Part shown: positions 1-50,855 of the stretch, piece by piece | Layout of the letters: every line of letters begins with the position of its first letter | Numbering within the stretch: position 1 is the first letter of the stretch | Origin: Corticium candelabrum | Taxonomy: Eukaryota > Porifera > Homoscleromorpha > Homosclerophorida > Plakinidae | Assembly (NCBI RefSeq): GCF_963422355.1 | Contig: NC_085096.1 | Coordinates: 7,108,459-7,172,458 of the forward strand | DNA length: 64,000 nt | Direction: 5' to 3' | The notes under the pieces: generated by a model | Told to the model about the DNA's origin: nothing | The model's input: the letters and a program-made list of their open reading frames with translations, nothing else | Databases searched by the model: none | Translations under genes and position numbers: made by a program

Positions 1-849
1 AGTGAGTTAGATCATGCGGTGAAGAGAACAGAAGGAATCCGTGTGATTGTCCACTGCTGGTAGGTCTGACACTAGGAGCGTGTTCACACCGGGCCTAATC
101 AGGATTAGTGTAAAGCCATTCTAAGGTCATTCTAACGCCGTAAAGAGTAGTATTAGAACCACACTAGTGGCGTTAGTGGTTGCACGTGACGTTGGCACGT
201 GAGTTAGTATACAAGAAAAGCATGCCGCCGATGAGTCTGATGCGGTGTTGTATGTTTAAACATACAAACGCAGCAACAACATGGCCACCTAGACGGAGCG
301 CGTGCAGATGTGACAACTACTATGGCTGACATGTGACAACTTCCTGCCGTCCCTGAAGGAGCGGCCAAACTAAATGTTTCCCTCTTCAAAACCTGACGCC
401 AATTCTTGCCGGATATGACGGATAAAAGCTGTGGAGGCTACTTACACTCACGTGCCACGTGACTTACTAATTATACTTAGCGGTGTGAACGCGCTTGCAC
501 TAATGTTAGCCTAATCATAGTTAGTGAACATGCTCTTAATTACCCGATATGAATTATGTCTGTAATTTATAAATTTCTATCCAGCACTGGTATGGGACGA
601 ACTGGTGTTTTCTGTGCTGCATTCAATGTTTTGAGCCAGTTGCAAAGCGAGGGTGTTCTCAATGTACTGCAAATGACCCAAGCTCTTCAAAACGAAAGAC
701 CAAGAATCATACACACATCCGTATGACATTGCTGATTTTGTTCTAGTTATATGTCTGCTACTTTGCTTGTACAGGAACAGTATGAGAGCATCTACAGCAT
801 TGCCGACTGCTTTCAAAACTCTGAAAGAGCCTACGGTAACGTCAAATGA
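1..849 (+). CDS. Receptor-type protein tyrosine phosphatase, 3' end (last three exons, PTP domain C-terminal half)
   Basis: The exons are <1-59, 585-720 and 775-849 (stop TGA). Phases join cleanly (TG|C, then phase 0) and all introns are GT-AG. The product dephosphorylates phosphotyrosine at the inner face of the plasma membrane. The joined reading contains HCCTGMGRTG, the PTP signature C-x5-R with the catalytic Cys and Arg kept, although the usual HCSAGVGRTG is altered. This is followed by the region ending in an EQYESIYSIADCF helix, as in the C-terminal (D2) domain of receptor PTPs. The protein ends AYGNVK, a Y-x-N tail resembling the Grb2-binding C-terminus of RPTP-alpha (known family fact). 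The N-terminal part, including the WPD loop, lies outside the window. The subfamily call (alpha/epsilon-like) rests on the tail only. PTP identity is sure. Confidence 0.85.
75..536. mobile_element. MITE in the penultimate intron of the left PTP gene
   Basis: The imperfect terminal inverted repeats are AGGAGCGTGTTCAC at the left and GTGAACATGCTCTT at the right. Subterminal CTAATCA-type repeats also pair. The interior contains several CACGTG palindromes (about 185-205 and 451-462). There is no transposase ORF. The short TWA-like flanks suggest a Harbinger-type element, but the exact ends are uncertain. Confidence 0.55.
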
Positions 850-1926
850 GCCTTGAGTTGGCAAATTTGCAGATTGTGACTATAAATGACACAATTACCC
901 AGTTAATTCTATTACGTTGTGTATAAAAACAACGTATTTGGTAGACATTTAGAGGTCGCAAGATCAAAATTGTAGTTAGCTAATTAGTATCATTTGACGA
1001 CGTCGACGTTCAGTTTGCGGTTATTCAATATATTTGCAATACTCTAATTAGACATGCATTTATTATGTGTACGCACAGAAATGTTTGATGATGGATTACT
1101 GTAATTAGATAATGTACACTGCTTTGCTCATTATCCATGCATTGCAAATTAATTAAAGCTTGGTTCACGCTAGGGCCGGCCGAGCCGCATCGTGACACTG
1201 CGTCGTCTTTGCATGGTCCTTGCGGTATCCTTTTTGGCAAATTACTGAATGAAAATGAACTAGATCGCGCGCAACGCCGTGACGTGACGGAAATACAGCG
1301 TAGGCAATGTTGCAAAAAGTCCGTCATCATATAGAGATTTGGCCAGTAGTCTGTTAACCTAGAAGACTTTGTTGCCGGTCACGTGAACGGCGTTAGCCGT
1401 ACTCTTCAAGTTGATATTAACAATGTGCCTCGGCAATATTTTATTTAAAGCTAGGTACGACTGACTATGGACTTTGCTTTAGCAACTTGAACTCTTGCGT
1501 ATCTAGATGTTACATTTGTTTTATGGCAACTATGATACTTTCTAAGACTGACAGACTACTCACTACCAGACGCTTGTGATTGATGCAAACTACTAACATT
1601 TATTACTAAATTACTTCTATTTCGTTTCCTAAGTAAATTACTTCGTTTCTGATCATGTGAACTCTCTCTAGATACCTAGATTCGCGCCCGTTACTCCACC
1701 ACGTATAATAAATATGACGAAGAGATGGCCTAACGTCAAGGCTAGCCTCTAGCTACGCCTCTGGACTGCTCCACTTTTCGTAAATTTGATAATCTGAGAC
1801 GCTTTTATGTGAGATGTTTTCATATCTATATATGGCGCAAGAAATCATCTTACGACAGCTTGTTCATTTACTAGTAGTTGTCAACGCTAGAGATTACATC
1901 GGACGTACAGAAATCAGCAACAGCAT
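850..1926. other. Intergenic, no gene seen
   Basis: This AT-rich sequence follows the stop of the left PTP gene. A GC-richer patch near 1155-1300, beginning AAGCTTGGTTCACGCTAGGG after a TTAATTAA, looks like one end of a MITE, but no matching other end was found. Short ORFs here show no recognisable protein. Confidence 0.5.
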
Positions 1927-2193
1927 TCATGCACAACTTTGCGATTCATGATCGTTCAGTTTTGTCCACAACCAGTCATTCGGCTTGCATGCGGTAGACG
2001 ATTTCACTTGCCGGGTGGATGGAACGGTGATGTATCCTTGTCCTCCTCCGGATTGAATGTTGAGTGTGCGCCACACGAGCATGTCAGTGTCGAGACCTGG
2101 TTTCATCGGATCCTGATAGAAGATGAAATATTTGACGTCCACATCAGGGAGATCGATGTTGTTCACAATTGTCAATGTAGTTGAGGTAGCCAT
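1927..2193 (-). CDS. Hypothetical protein or first exon, unrecognised
   Basis: An 88-codon ORF starts MATSTTLTIVNNIDLPDVDV and stops at 1927-1929. Its codon use (GAC GTC, TTC ATC TTC, CTC CCT) looks coding, unlike the AT-rich flanks, and it contains a glycine-rich stretch SGGGQGYITVPS. I do not recognise the family. It might be a complete small protein or the first exon of a spliced gene, but no convincing donor was chosen. There is no signal peptide or membrane segment. Confidence 0.4.
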   Translation of the reverse strand: MATSTTLTIVNNIDLPDVDVKYFIFYQDPMKPGLDTDMLVWRTLNIQSGGGQGYITVPSTRQVKSSTACKPNDWLWTKLNDHESQSCA

Positions 2194-2333
2194 CTTTCAT
2201 GCAGTATCTCCTATCTTACTAGAGAGATAAACAAACAACTTGTTATTGCAGTATGCAGCAAAATCAAGTCTAGCCACTCTTGGCAATCTGTGACAAGTCT
2301 ATACAAAAGACAGATGTTTTATAGAGGCTAAAG

Positions 2334-2450
2334 ATGACCGCAGTCTAACTTGCACGAAGTGAGAAGAACCAAATTCCGAGACAGGGTTACTATATGACCG
2401 CACTCTAGTGACATGCATGAAGTGAGACGAACCAGGTTCCGAGACAGGAC
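2334..2450. repeat. Two-copy tandem repeat, about 60-bp unit
   Basis: The two copies begin ATGACCGCA/C at 2334 and 2394. They share the blocks GAAGTGAGA, GAACCA and TTCCGAGACAGG. This is a local duplication with no coding content. Confidence 0.75.
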
Positions 2451-2711
2451 GTCCAGTCTATTTATTTATTACCTATATCAAGCTTGCAACATGTTACTTT
2501 GGTGGGCAAATATTTTTATGACGCCCAAGCAAAATCAACGACGAAGCACACTACGCAATAATACATGCAGTTGGTAAAACTGTTTTCAACTGTTTGAGTG
2601 GGTACAACGTTACAAGATTTATTTTCAGCTATAGTATCCTAGGTAGCTTAGATAGATGCAATTTTTGCAATGTAATACCAACATGCCAAACCTTATCAGC
2701 ACATAATAGCT

Positions 2712-3541
2712 CAGGGGCGGATTCAGGATTTTCGGATGGGGGTTTCGTGACGTCACAAAAGTTAGGATCAGCCACGCCTCCAGATATAAATTAGCTATGT
2801 AATCATCTATAGCATAGAACGTAAGTATGAGTTAATTAATGAATCTACAGTGTCGGACAATTTGAATTGATTTTGCAAGCCTACATGTCTTTCGCCAGAC
2901 AGGCAATGTTACCGCGCTTTCTTTTCTTTCGAAAAAGCTTCTAGAGATCGACATATATGGTTTCATGAAATTGTTAATGTTGTGACCATCAAATATATTT
3001 TCATGAAATGGAAAATAACTACTTTGAAACATTATCATTGCAAGGAAGTAACGAAGTGGTGGTGTTCTAGCTGGGCCAAAATCAGCTGGGTTGATTTCAA
3101 CTAGACTCTTTCAGCCTTCACGTCCCGGAAGATGTGGAGACGCAGCTCACACAGAGCCGCATCCGCCACATCTTTTTTCCGGGCTGCAAGCCTGTACTGC
3201 CTTGATTTTACAGAAAGAAGCCTTCACAACGTTTTTTGAATGTCTTGGCAACTTGAAGTTTGAAAGAGCTAGCTTTTTCAAGCGACGACTTTCTAGGGCA
3301 GCCAAACAAAGATGTCAGTTGCAACTGACGATGTGAAGCCATTCAGCACGATCGTCCATGTGCTGAATTGGCGCATTGTGTCCGATGTTCGCACCTAGTA
3401 GGCTACAAAAAGAGTAGGAGTACCGTACGACTCACTCGTACTGTCCGACTACTGGTAAGCGGTCATCACCGCGTGATGACGTCACATAAAATTTTAGGGG
3501 GTTTCACGGAACCCCCGGAACCCCCTCTAGATTCGCCAGTG
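2712..3541. mobile_element. hAT-like non-autonomous DNA transposon
   Basis: The left end is CAGGGGCGGATTCAGGAT and the right end is CTAGATTCGCCAGTG, which reads CACTGGCGAATCTAG in reverse. These are matching CA-x2-GGCG-rAT termini as in hAT elements. Subterminal GGGGGTTTC/GAAACCCCC and TGACGTCA blocks also pair. No transposase ORF is left. A clean 8-bp target duplication is not visible. Confidence 0.6.
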
Positions 3542-4462
3542 TAGCTAAGGATGCTAGCTGAAATAAACTACTGTTTCTAACGGTCTAGCTAATTTTAGGG
3601 CGTAGTCGCGTATGTTGTCTGGAATCTAGAATTTGCCCCTTGCGAGGGACATAATTAGCGCTGGCTGCAAGGGACGGTGTACGGAACTAGTCTCTTGCAC
3701 AGCCCCTCCTAGCACGCGCGCGAGGAGCGGAGAGGGGGCGGTGCCCGCACGCGAAAAGGCAATTCATCGAGCTCTCGGTATCTATCAAACGGAGAAGAAG
3801 AAGCCTCCTAGAGTTCCGTCGCCTCATCCTTTTGTATTGTAGCTAGGGCTTGTGTGTACTTGACAACCAAGATACACCTCTAGTAGCTGAATGCCACCTA
3901 CAGTCAACTATTCACACGTCCCGTACTACAATCAATCCTTTACTACACTGTGCTGCATCTAACACTGTTGATAGTCAATGTTTGCCGATATCAATTTCTA
4001 TGTCAGTAAATACCATACCACTGTCGATCGTTACAACGTTACTGAGAGCATACCTAAACTATACATTTCAATTGTCTTGATCACGATCTCGAAACGACGA
4101 CTACCTCTAGATACGTAATGTATACACTACTAGGAAGTTTGTATGCTGACAGGGTTTCAACAAATACGTATTGTCTAGCTAGGACGCGGCGTTTCAGTAG
4201 ACGGTCAGAAAACTCCGTTGGATGAGCTAGTCACCAACTTGAGGTGCCTACGGATACCCTAAAAGTTTTAAACTCTAGAGTACTAACTACCGATGCCATC
4301 CATCCCTAGGTAGAGAGTGCTAGCGCACTCTCAGATATAGCCCAGCATCGTATCCACCAGTACACTCAAACCTCTCTAATCCAAACCTCCGATATCCGGA
4401 CACCTCCCTAATTAGACTGGACACGTGCACTTGTACCAGGTCTTGAGCCGGCACCCCGCCCC
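3542..4462. other. Intergenic; possible pogo/Tigger-type terminus near 4361
   Basis: There is no gene. At 4361-4425 the sequence ACACTCAAACCTCTCTAATC continues with CCGATATCCGGACACC, which resembles one terminal repeat of pogo/Tigger transposons. The rest of such an element is absent because the foldback begins at about 4463. Short ORFs at 3633-4080 have no recognisable product. Confidence 0.35.
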
Positions 4463-5504
4463 GTGCGATTTTTTTTTTGGACGAGGTTTGGGAACTTAGC
4501 CGCTGCAGCGAATGCGCTTTGGTGTACGAGGCTACCGGCGCGCCAATTGATTCTTGGTAGTGAATGGACATATTACAACCGCGATTTTGACATAAACGAA
4601 CTGCCGCCTTTTTGCGCATCTTTCGAGCAGTAACCTGCACCATTTATTGAAAGGGGGCCTCAGTTTTGAGTGTCGTCCGCTGAATGTTGCTCTCTCGGTA
4701 CAAATCGACTTCCAATAAATTAGACGGCAGGTAAAGTGATTTTTAATTACTATGTTTTGCGGTTAAATAAAAAAATTTGCAGTTTTCTTGAAATATTTTT
4801 TGGGTGCGCGCATCTGTGACGCACATTATTAATTAACTGGATTGAATTGTGTGTCAATATTTACATTGTGGCGTGCACTGCATACATCAAATTGTGTACT
4901 ATTTATTGCAAATTTATTTCCTGTGTCCAATTAAATAATATGCAATTAATTAATTACCAATACAATTAGAACAGTGCAAAGTACACAGGCAATTTAATTC
5001 TATTTCACAACTACTTCTACAAAAGATTTATTAACAGATAAACACTATACAATTAAAATGGCAGCATACCATATGTGTGTGTACACAATATTTATTAATT
5101 AAGCATTATCTAGTTGGTATAAACACGTACATGAAACAATCTATAGACACTTCAATACTCATTACAAATCAGATCATTTAATGCAAACCACATAATAATT
5201 ACTAATGCATAGAATCATTGTAGATGGATGACGACGACGTATTCATAACTCTGCTGGTTGTCACACAGCTACAGTATTATTGAGGTAATGTATGTTTAGA
5301 GCTAGCATTGGCTTTAATTAAATTACGTTAATTAATTTAAGTTCAGTTACTTAAGTTGATGGTATCAGTCATTGCGTTGTTGGCACTTATGGGTATACAC
5401 TGTATATGCCTTTTGCCAACTGATATTGTATTGCAAACTATATAATTATTATGGCATTGTTATATGGTTGGTGACGTGAATGACAGTTATATAATTAGTA
5501 TACT

Positions 5505-5553
<49 letters not shown>

Positions 5554-5833
5554 TAGAGGTAATAAGAAATAATTGTATTATACCTCTTTGTGAAGTGATG
5601 AAATATTTTGACATTCACTAACACATGTACAATCCAAGAGAGATGACATCTGTCTTTTTTGATGATTTGACTATGTGGCCTTACGATTTTTGTTTTTGCT
5701 TGTTTTGGTTTTTGTTTGTTGAGGTGAAAAGTTTAAACCACTGTATCTGTACATTGCTTCTGCACTCTCATAAAGAACATTCTCTTTTTACGAGTTTTCA
5801 GATCATTCAAAATTTAGTACACTTTTGAGCTAG

Positions 5834-6154
5834 TTAGTAACTTGATGCCATATTCCAAAACTTAATTGTCTGTACTGGCAAAGGCAACAAGTAGACAACT
5901 CGAGGGAGTCGCTTGGACAAGGCAAATAGTAGCATGGGGCAGCACGTGCAGTATGATCGAGTCAACTTTCTCATTACTATCAATGGAACTAGAAATGGTT
6001 GCCAATTATTGAGCAACATTTCTGCTATATGTTGCTGAGAAAAGTCACCAAGATTTCTATTATACTGCAAATAATAATTCAATTGTTCATAAAACCAAGA
6101 TAATTCAGTCTGAGAATCAACAAAATCATTCTCTCGACTGCATGGCCAGCACAA
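5834..6154 (-). CDS. Conserved ORF in the left foldback arm, function unknown
   Basis: The ORF is 106 codons long, and its first 81 codons are identical to the mirror ORF at 7577-7822. It starts MCWPCSRENDFVDSQTELSW. The composition looks protein-like, with an amphipathic stretch around NNWQPFLVPLIVMRKL. A CCATGCAG just before SRENDF could be a splice acceptor, so this may be a captured exon rather than a full gene. The family is not recognised. Confidence 0.35.
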   Translation of the reverse strand: MCWPCSRENDFVDSQTELSWFYEQLNYYLQYNRNLGDFSQQHIAEMLLNNWQPFLVPLIVMRKLTRSYCTCCPMLLFALSKRLPRVVYLLPLPVQTIKFWNMASSY

Positions 6155-6189
6155 AACCCTACTTAAATTATGTTTGTCCGTCCTATTGT

Positions 6190-7022
6190 CTGCGGTCTGT
6201 TTGTCTGTCTGTCTGTCTGTCTATCTGTCTGTCTGCCTGTCTGTCAATGGTAGTATATTCAAACATGATCACTATACAGGCTAGGTAAAGTAGCTATGTT
6301 AAGCTTTAAAAATGAGTTCAATAGGCCCTATAGGGCCATTATACCTATCAATCTAATGTACATAAAACTGAGTTACAGAGTCATCAATGTCATTATGATT
6401 AGTGGAAGTTAAAATGGAAATCTTGGCGATTGTGTTAGCATTGCACCGCTGCAATGTTGATGAGAAGCCTGTATTTATTGTTTCCTCTGTCTGTCTGTCT
6501 GTCTGTCTGTCTGTCCTCAGAAAGTTGGCCTCAGAAATCTTTCAAGATTTTCAACTAATCATGGTGATTTAGATAGATTATTTGACTTTGACATTCAAGG
6601 CCAAGTGCATTAGTTAATCTGTGACTTGTTGTTTGCAAGGACTGGTTTGCTTTCACAAATTCCTAGCAAATGTACAAGTAGAGTCTATATGATAATAAAG
6701 TATCTGTCTGTCTGTCTGTCCGTTTGTTTGTTTGTCTGTATTGCTAATTAAGTATGATACAAGATCTCCTAAATCATATGGGAATAAACGTGATCAAAGT
6801 ATCTACTCAATCATGTTGTACTAAAGTGTTGACAGTACCTACCCAGCTTATGCATCTGCTGTACTCAACAACTGAACAAAGTACCCACCGGTAAATGTAT
6901 ATACATTCATATTGCATATAACACTTTCATGACAACATGATTGAGTAAATACTTTGATGTCATTTATTCCTATATAATTTGGTAGATATTTTGCCATACT
7001 TAGCAGTACATGTACACACAGG

Positions 7023-7066
<44 letters not shown>

Positions 7067-7422
7067 GCTTGTCAAGTGACACAAGTAGCGCTAAGTACTC
7101 AACCCAGTTCTTTAGCCACTAGGCTGACCTGGGTTATCTTTTAAGTTAAGTTGTTACTGTTTTTAGTGCTTTTTCCTGTGTACTGTAGCACCTAAAACAT
7201 TATGTCATTGCCTAGCACTCTTTGTATGATAGATGAATGTTTGAAAATATATGTGACAGACAGACAGACAGACAGACAGACAAATACTGTATTCTCATAT
7301 ACACTCTACTTGCACATTTGCTAGGAATTTGTGAAAGCAAACCAGGCGTTGCAAACAACAAAGGCATAGATTGACTAATGTACTTGGCCTTGAATGTCAA
7401 AATCAAATAATCTATCTGAATC

Positions 7423-7455
<33 letters not shown>

Positions 7456-7460
7456 CAGAC
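6190..7460. repeat. (TGTC)n and (GACA)n tetranucleotide clusters
   Basis: (TGTC)n runs lie at about 6200-6244, 6486-6515 and 6702-6720. (GACA)n runs lie at about 7026-7063, 7255-7282 and 7421-7455. The strand switch at the centre of the foldback places them as inverted partners. Confidence 0.85.
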
Positions 7461-7576
7461 ATGCAATTAGCATTGGTGTAAGTTATAGTGATGATTTATA
7501 AAAACATATGTATTGACAAACAGACGGGCAAACAGACCGCAGACAATAGGACGGACAAACATAATTTAAGTAGGGT

Positions 7577-7822
7577 TTGTGCTGGCCATGCAGTCGAGAG
7601 AATGATTTTGTTGATTCTCAGACTGAATTATCTTGGTTTTATGAACAATTGAATTATTATTTGCAGTATAATAGAAATCTTGGTGACTTTTCTCAGCAAC
7701 ATATAGCAGAAATGTTGCTCAATAATTGGCAACCATTTCTAGTTCCATTGATAGTAATGAGAAAGTTGACTCGATCATACTGCACGTGCTGCCCCATGCT
7801 ACTATTTGCCTTGTCCAAGTGA
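7577..7822 (+). CDS. Mirror copy of the conserved ORF in the right foldback arm
   Basis: The ORF is 81 codons and matches the left-arm ORF residue for residue over its whole length, ending LLFALSK. The left copy reads on because the downstream sequence differs. It lies upstream of NOG1 on the same strand, but no splice link to NOG1 was found. The family is not recognised. Confidence 0.35.
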   Translation: MCWPCSRENDFVDSQTELSWFYEQLNYYLQYNRNLGDFSQQHIAEMLLNNWQPFLVPLIVMRKLTRSYCTCCPMLLFALSK

Positions 7823-8177
7823 CTCCCTCGAGTTGTCTACTTGTTGCCTTTGCCAGTACAGACAATTAAGTTTTGGAATACGGAATCAAGTTACTAACTA
7901 ACTCAAAAGCGTAGTAAATTTTGAATGATCTGAAAACTCGTAAAAAGAGAATGTTCTTTATGAGAGTGCAGAAGCAATGTACAGATACAGTGGTTTAAAC
8001 TTTTCACCTCAACAAACAAAAACCAAAACAAGCAAAAACAAAAATCGTAAGGCCACATAGTCAAATCATCAAAAAAGACAGATGTCATCTCTCTTGGATT
8101 GTACATGTGTTAGTGAATGTCAAAATATTTCATCACTTCACAAAGAGGTATAATACAATTATTTCTTATTACCTCTA

Positions 8178-8226
<49 letters not shown>

Positions 8227-9470
8227 AGTATACTAATTATATAACTGTCATTCACGTCACCAACCATATAACAATGCCATAATAATTATATAGTTTGCAA
8301 TACAATATCAGTTGGCAAAAGGCATATACAGTGTATACCCATAAGTGCCAACAACGCAATGACTGATACCATCAACTTAAGTAACTGAACTTAAATTAAT
8401 TAACGTAATTTAATTAAAACCAATGCTAGCTCTAAACATACATTACCTCAATAATACTGTAGCTGTGTGACAACCAGCAGAGTTATGAATACGTCGTCGT
8501 CATCCATCTACAATGATTCTATGCATTAGTAATTATTATGTGGTTTGCATTAAATGATCTGATTTGTAATGAGTATTGAAGTGTCTATAGATTATTTCAT
8601 GTACGTGTTTATACCAACTAGATAATGCTTAATTAATAAATATTGTGTACACACACATATGGTATGCTGCCATTTTAATTGTATAGTGTTTATCTGTTAA
8701 TAAATCTTTTGTAGGAGTAGTTGTGAAATAGAATTAAATTGCCTGAGTACTTTGCACTGTTCTAATTGTATTGGTAATTAATTAATTGCATATTATTTAA
8801 TTGGACACAGGAAATAAATTTGCAATAAAAAGTACACAATTTGATGTATGCAGTGCACGCCACAATGTAAATATTGACACACAATTCAATCCAGTTAATT
8901 AATAATAATGTGCGTAGCAGATGCGCGCACGCAAAAAAATATTTCAAGAAAACTGCAATTTTTTTATTTAAACGCAAAACATAGTAATTAAAAATCACTT
9001 TACCTGCCGTCCAATTTATTTGAAGTCGATTTGTGCCGAGAGAGCAACGTTTAGCGGACGACACTCAAAACTGAGGCCCCCTTTCAATAAACGGTGCAGG
9101 TTACTGCTCGAAAGATGCGCAAAAAGGCAGCAGTTCGTTTATGTCAAAATCGCGGTTGTAACATGTCAATTCGCTACCAAGAATCAATTGGCGCGCCGGT
9201 AGCCTCGTACACCAAAGCGCATTCGCTGCAGCGGCTAAGTTCCCAAACCTCGTCCAAAAAAAAAAATCGCCCGCCCCGTCCATCCGTCTTGTAGGCGAAC
9301 GCGTATATAACGTATGTAACTGTAGTACAAAGTACACATGTACACTACAGTGTAGTACAAGTGTACACTGTATGACGTTTACCATGCCCGTAATGGTCTG
9401 AAATTTAAGAATCTAACGCGCGTTAGCTATCTCTAGCGGACATTTTATATACGTACGTAGCATTGATGGA

Positions 9471-9501
9471 CGCGCATGCGTACACAATTTTATCCCACGT
9501 G
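9471..9501. promoter_or_regulatory. Candidate NRF1-like site and E-box upstream of NOG1
   Basis: CGCGCATGCG (9471-9480) matches the core of the NRF1 palindrome, and CACGTG (9496-9501) is an E-box. Both lie within 45 bp of the start codon. Such sites are common at promoters of housekeeping and ribosome-biogenesis genes. The assignment is inference from motif and position only. Confidence 0.4.
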
Positions 9502-9515
9502 TTTGCTGCTGGAAT

Positions 9516-49835
<40,320 letters not shown>

Positions 49836-50256
49836 CACTAACCTTATGCAGTACTTAGCTTGTTGAAGTGATTAATAATCTTTCAACCAATCTTAATCTT
49901 AGTAATGTTTGCAAGGGTATGTTTCATGGCAAAATGCTTACGCAGCTAGGTGCCATAACGTCCGTGTCCCTGCACATTCACAGTGAACTTGAACTGCTAA
50001 CATTTGCAATAAGCACACTGTACAATGAAGTTATGACCACTCAGTGGACTGCCCTCAGCTGTCAGTATGGCAGCCCTGTGTCTGATGGTTGTGAAATGAT
50101 AGAAAGTTCTGAACTACCTCTTATATGTCCAACAACAAAAACTGAGAAGTGTAAAGTGTAAGCTAACAGAAAGCATACCAGATGATGAAAGCAGCGGAAG
50201 AAACCTTTTGGAAAGAGAGTAGCTCAAATCACGGCAAAAGGCAAATGATGGATGTA

Positions 50257-50604
50257 CCGTATTTCTTCAATTAAATTCAGTGGCATCTATTTTTAGCAAG
50301 GGTTCCAGCCTTGGCATTTAAACGAGGTCGGCTTTTATTTGTTAAACACTCTGTGTCTGTGCTTTAGGAGTGTGTACATGACATATTCTCCAGAGAACAC
50401 TTACCATACTGGTACACATTTCACACATTGAGACGTCACAGTCTAAAGAAACGTTTGCCTCGGGTGTGCCTCTGAAGAAGTCTATGATTATTCCTTCAAA
50501 CTTTGAGCTAGATCTATTGGAATTCGAGGGTGGTGTTTATATTTTATCTGCACTCCCAGCTGCAGCGTTTAATCAAGGGAAGCGTTTTAATTGAAGAAAT
50601 ACGG
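50257..50604. mobile_element. TA-flanked MITE (mariner-like), 348 bp
   Basis: The left end is TA|CCGTATTTCTTCAATTAAA and the right end is TTTTAATTGAAGAAATACGG|TA. The TA duplication and CCGTATT terminus are shared with the 27859-28420 MITE. It lies between the convergent 3' ends of NOG1 and the right-hand PTP gene. Confidence 0.85.
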
Positions 50605-50855
50605 TAACAAATAATATGACAAGACATCACGAAAACAGGAATAGGGTCTTAACTATTAGATCTCCTCCTTACAAAAGCATTTAACATTTATGAAGTATTA
50701 AAGTCAAGAATAGATAAACACAACTATGGAATTCGAAGCTACCATTACTGGCATAATGCACAGCTAACAACTACGTCAATAAAATCTCGTTGGTTGAGGT
50801 CATAGGCCATATGGCATATGGCAGTACCTTTATAATTAAATCACATAACAACATA

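Larger units (their letters stand above)
4463..9268. mobile_element. Giant foldback (inverted duplication), about 4.8 kb
   Basis: The left arm (4463 to about 6250) is the reverse complement of the right arm (about 7510 to 9268). Paired positions sum to about 13731-13736. Each arm contains the same order: a poly-T/poly-A boundary next to CGCGATTTTGACATAAACGA, an AT-rich stretch, a (GT)n/(CA)n tract (5509-5548 and 8182-8224), then two small ORFs. In sampled stretches the arms differ by about 5%. The centre (6250-7510) is also palindromic but more diverged, for example 6780-6818 against 6932-6970, and is studded with (TGTC)n/(GACA)n blocks. This resembles Drosophila foldback elements with internally repetitive arms. 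It could also be a segmental inverted duplication. No transposase is recognised. Confidence 0.85.

Noticed and set aside
6848..7466. ORFs with CLSVCLSVCLSV repeats
   Set aside because: Translation of GACA/TGTC microsatellites.
4463..9268. Assembly mirror artefact
   Set aside because: The arms differ at many scattered positions and by small indels, which a simple mirrored contig would not show. Long-read proof is still wanted.
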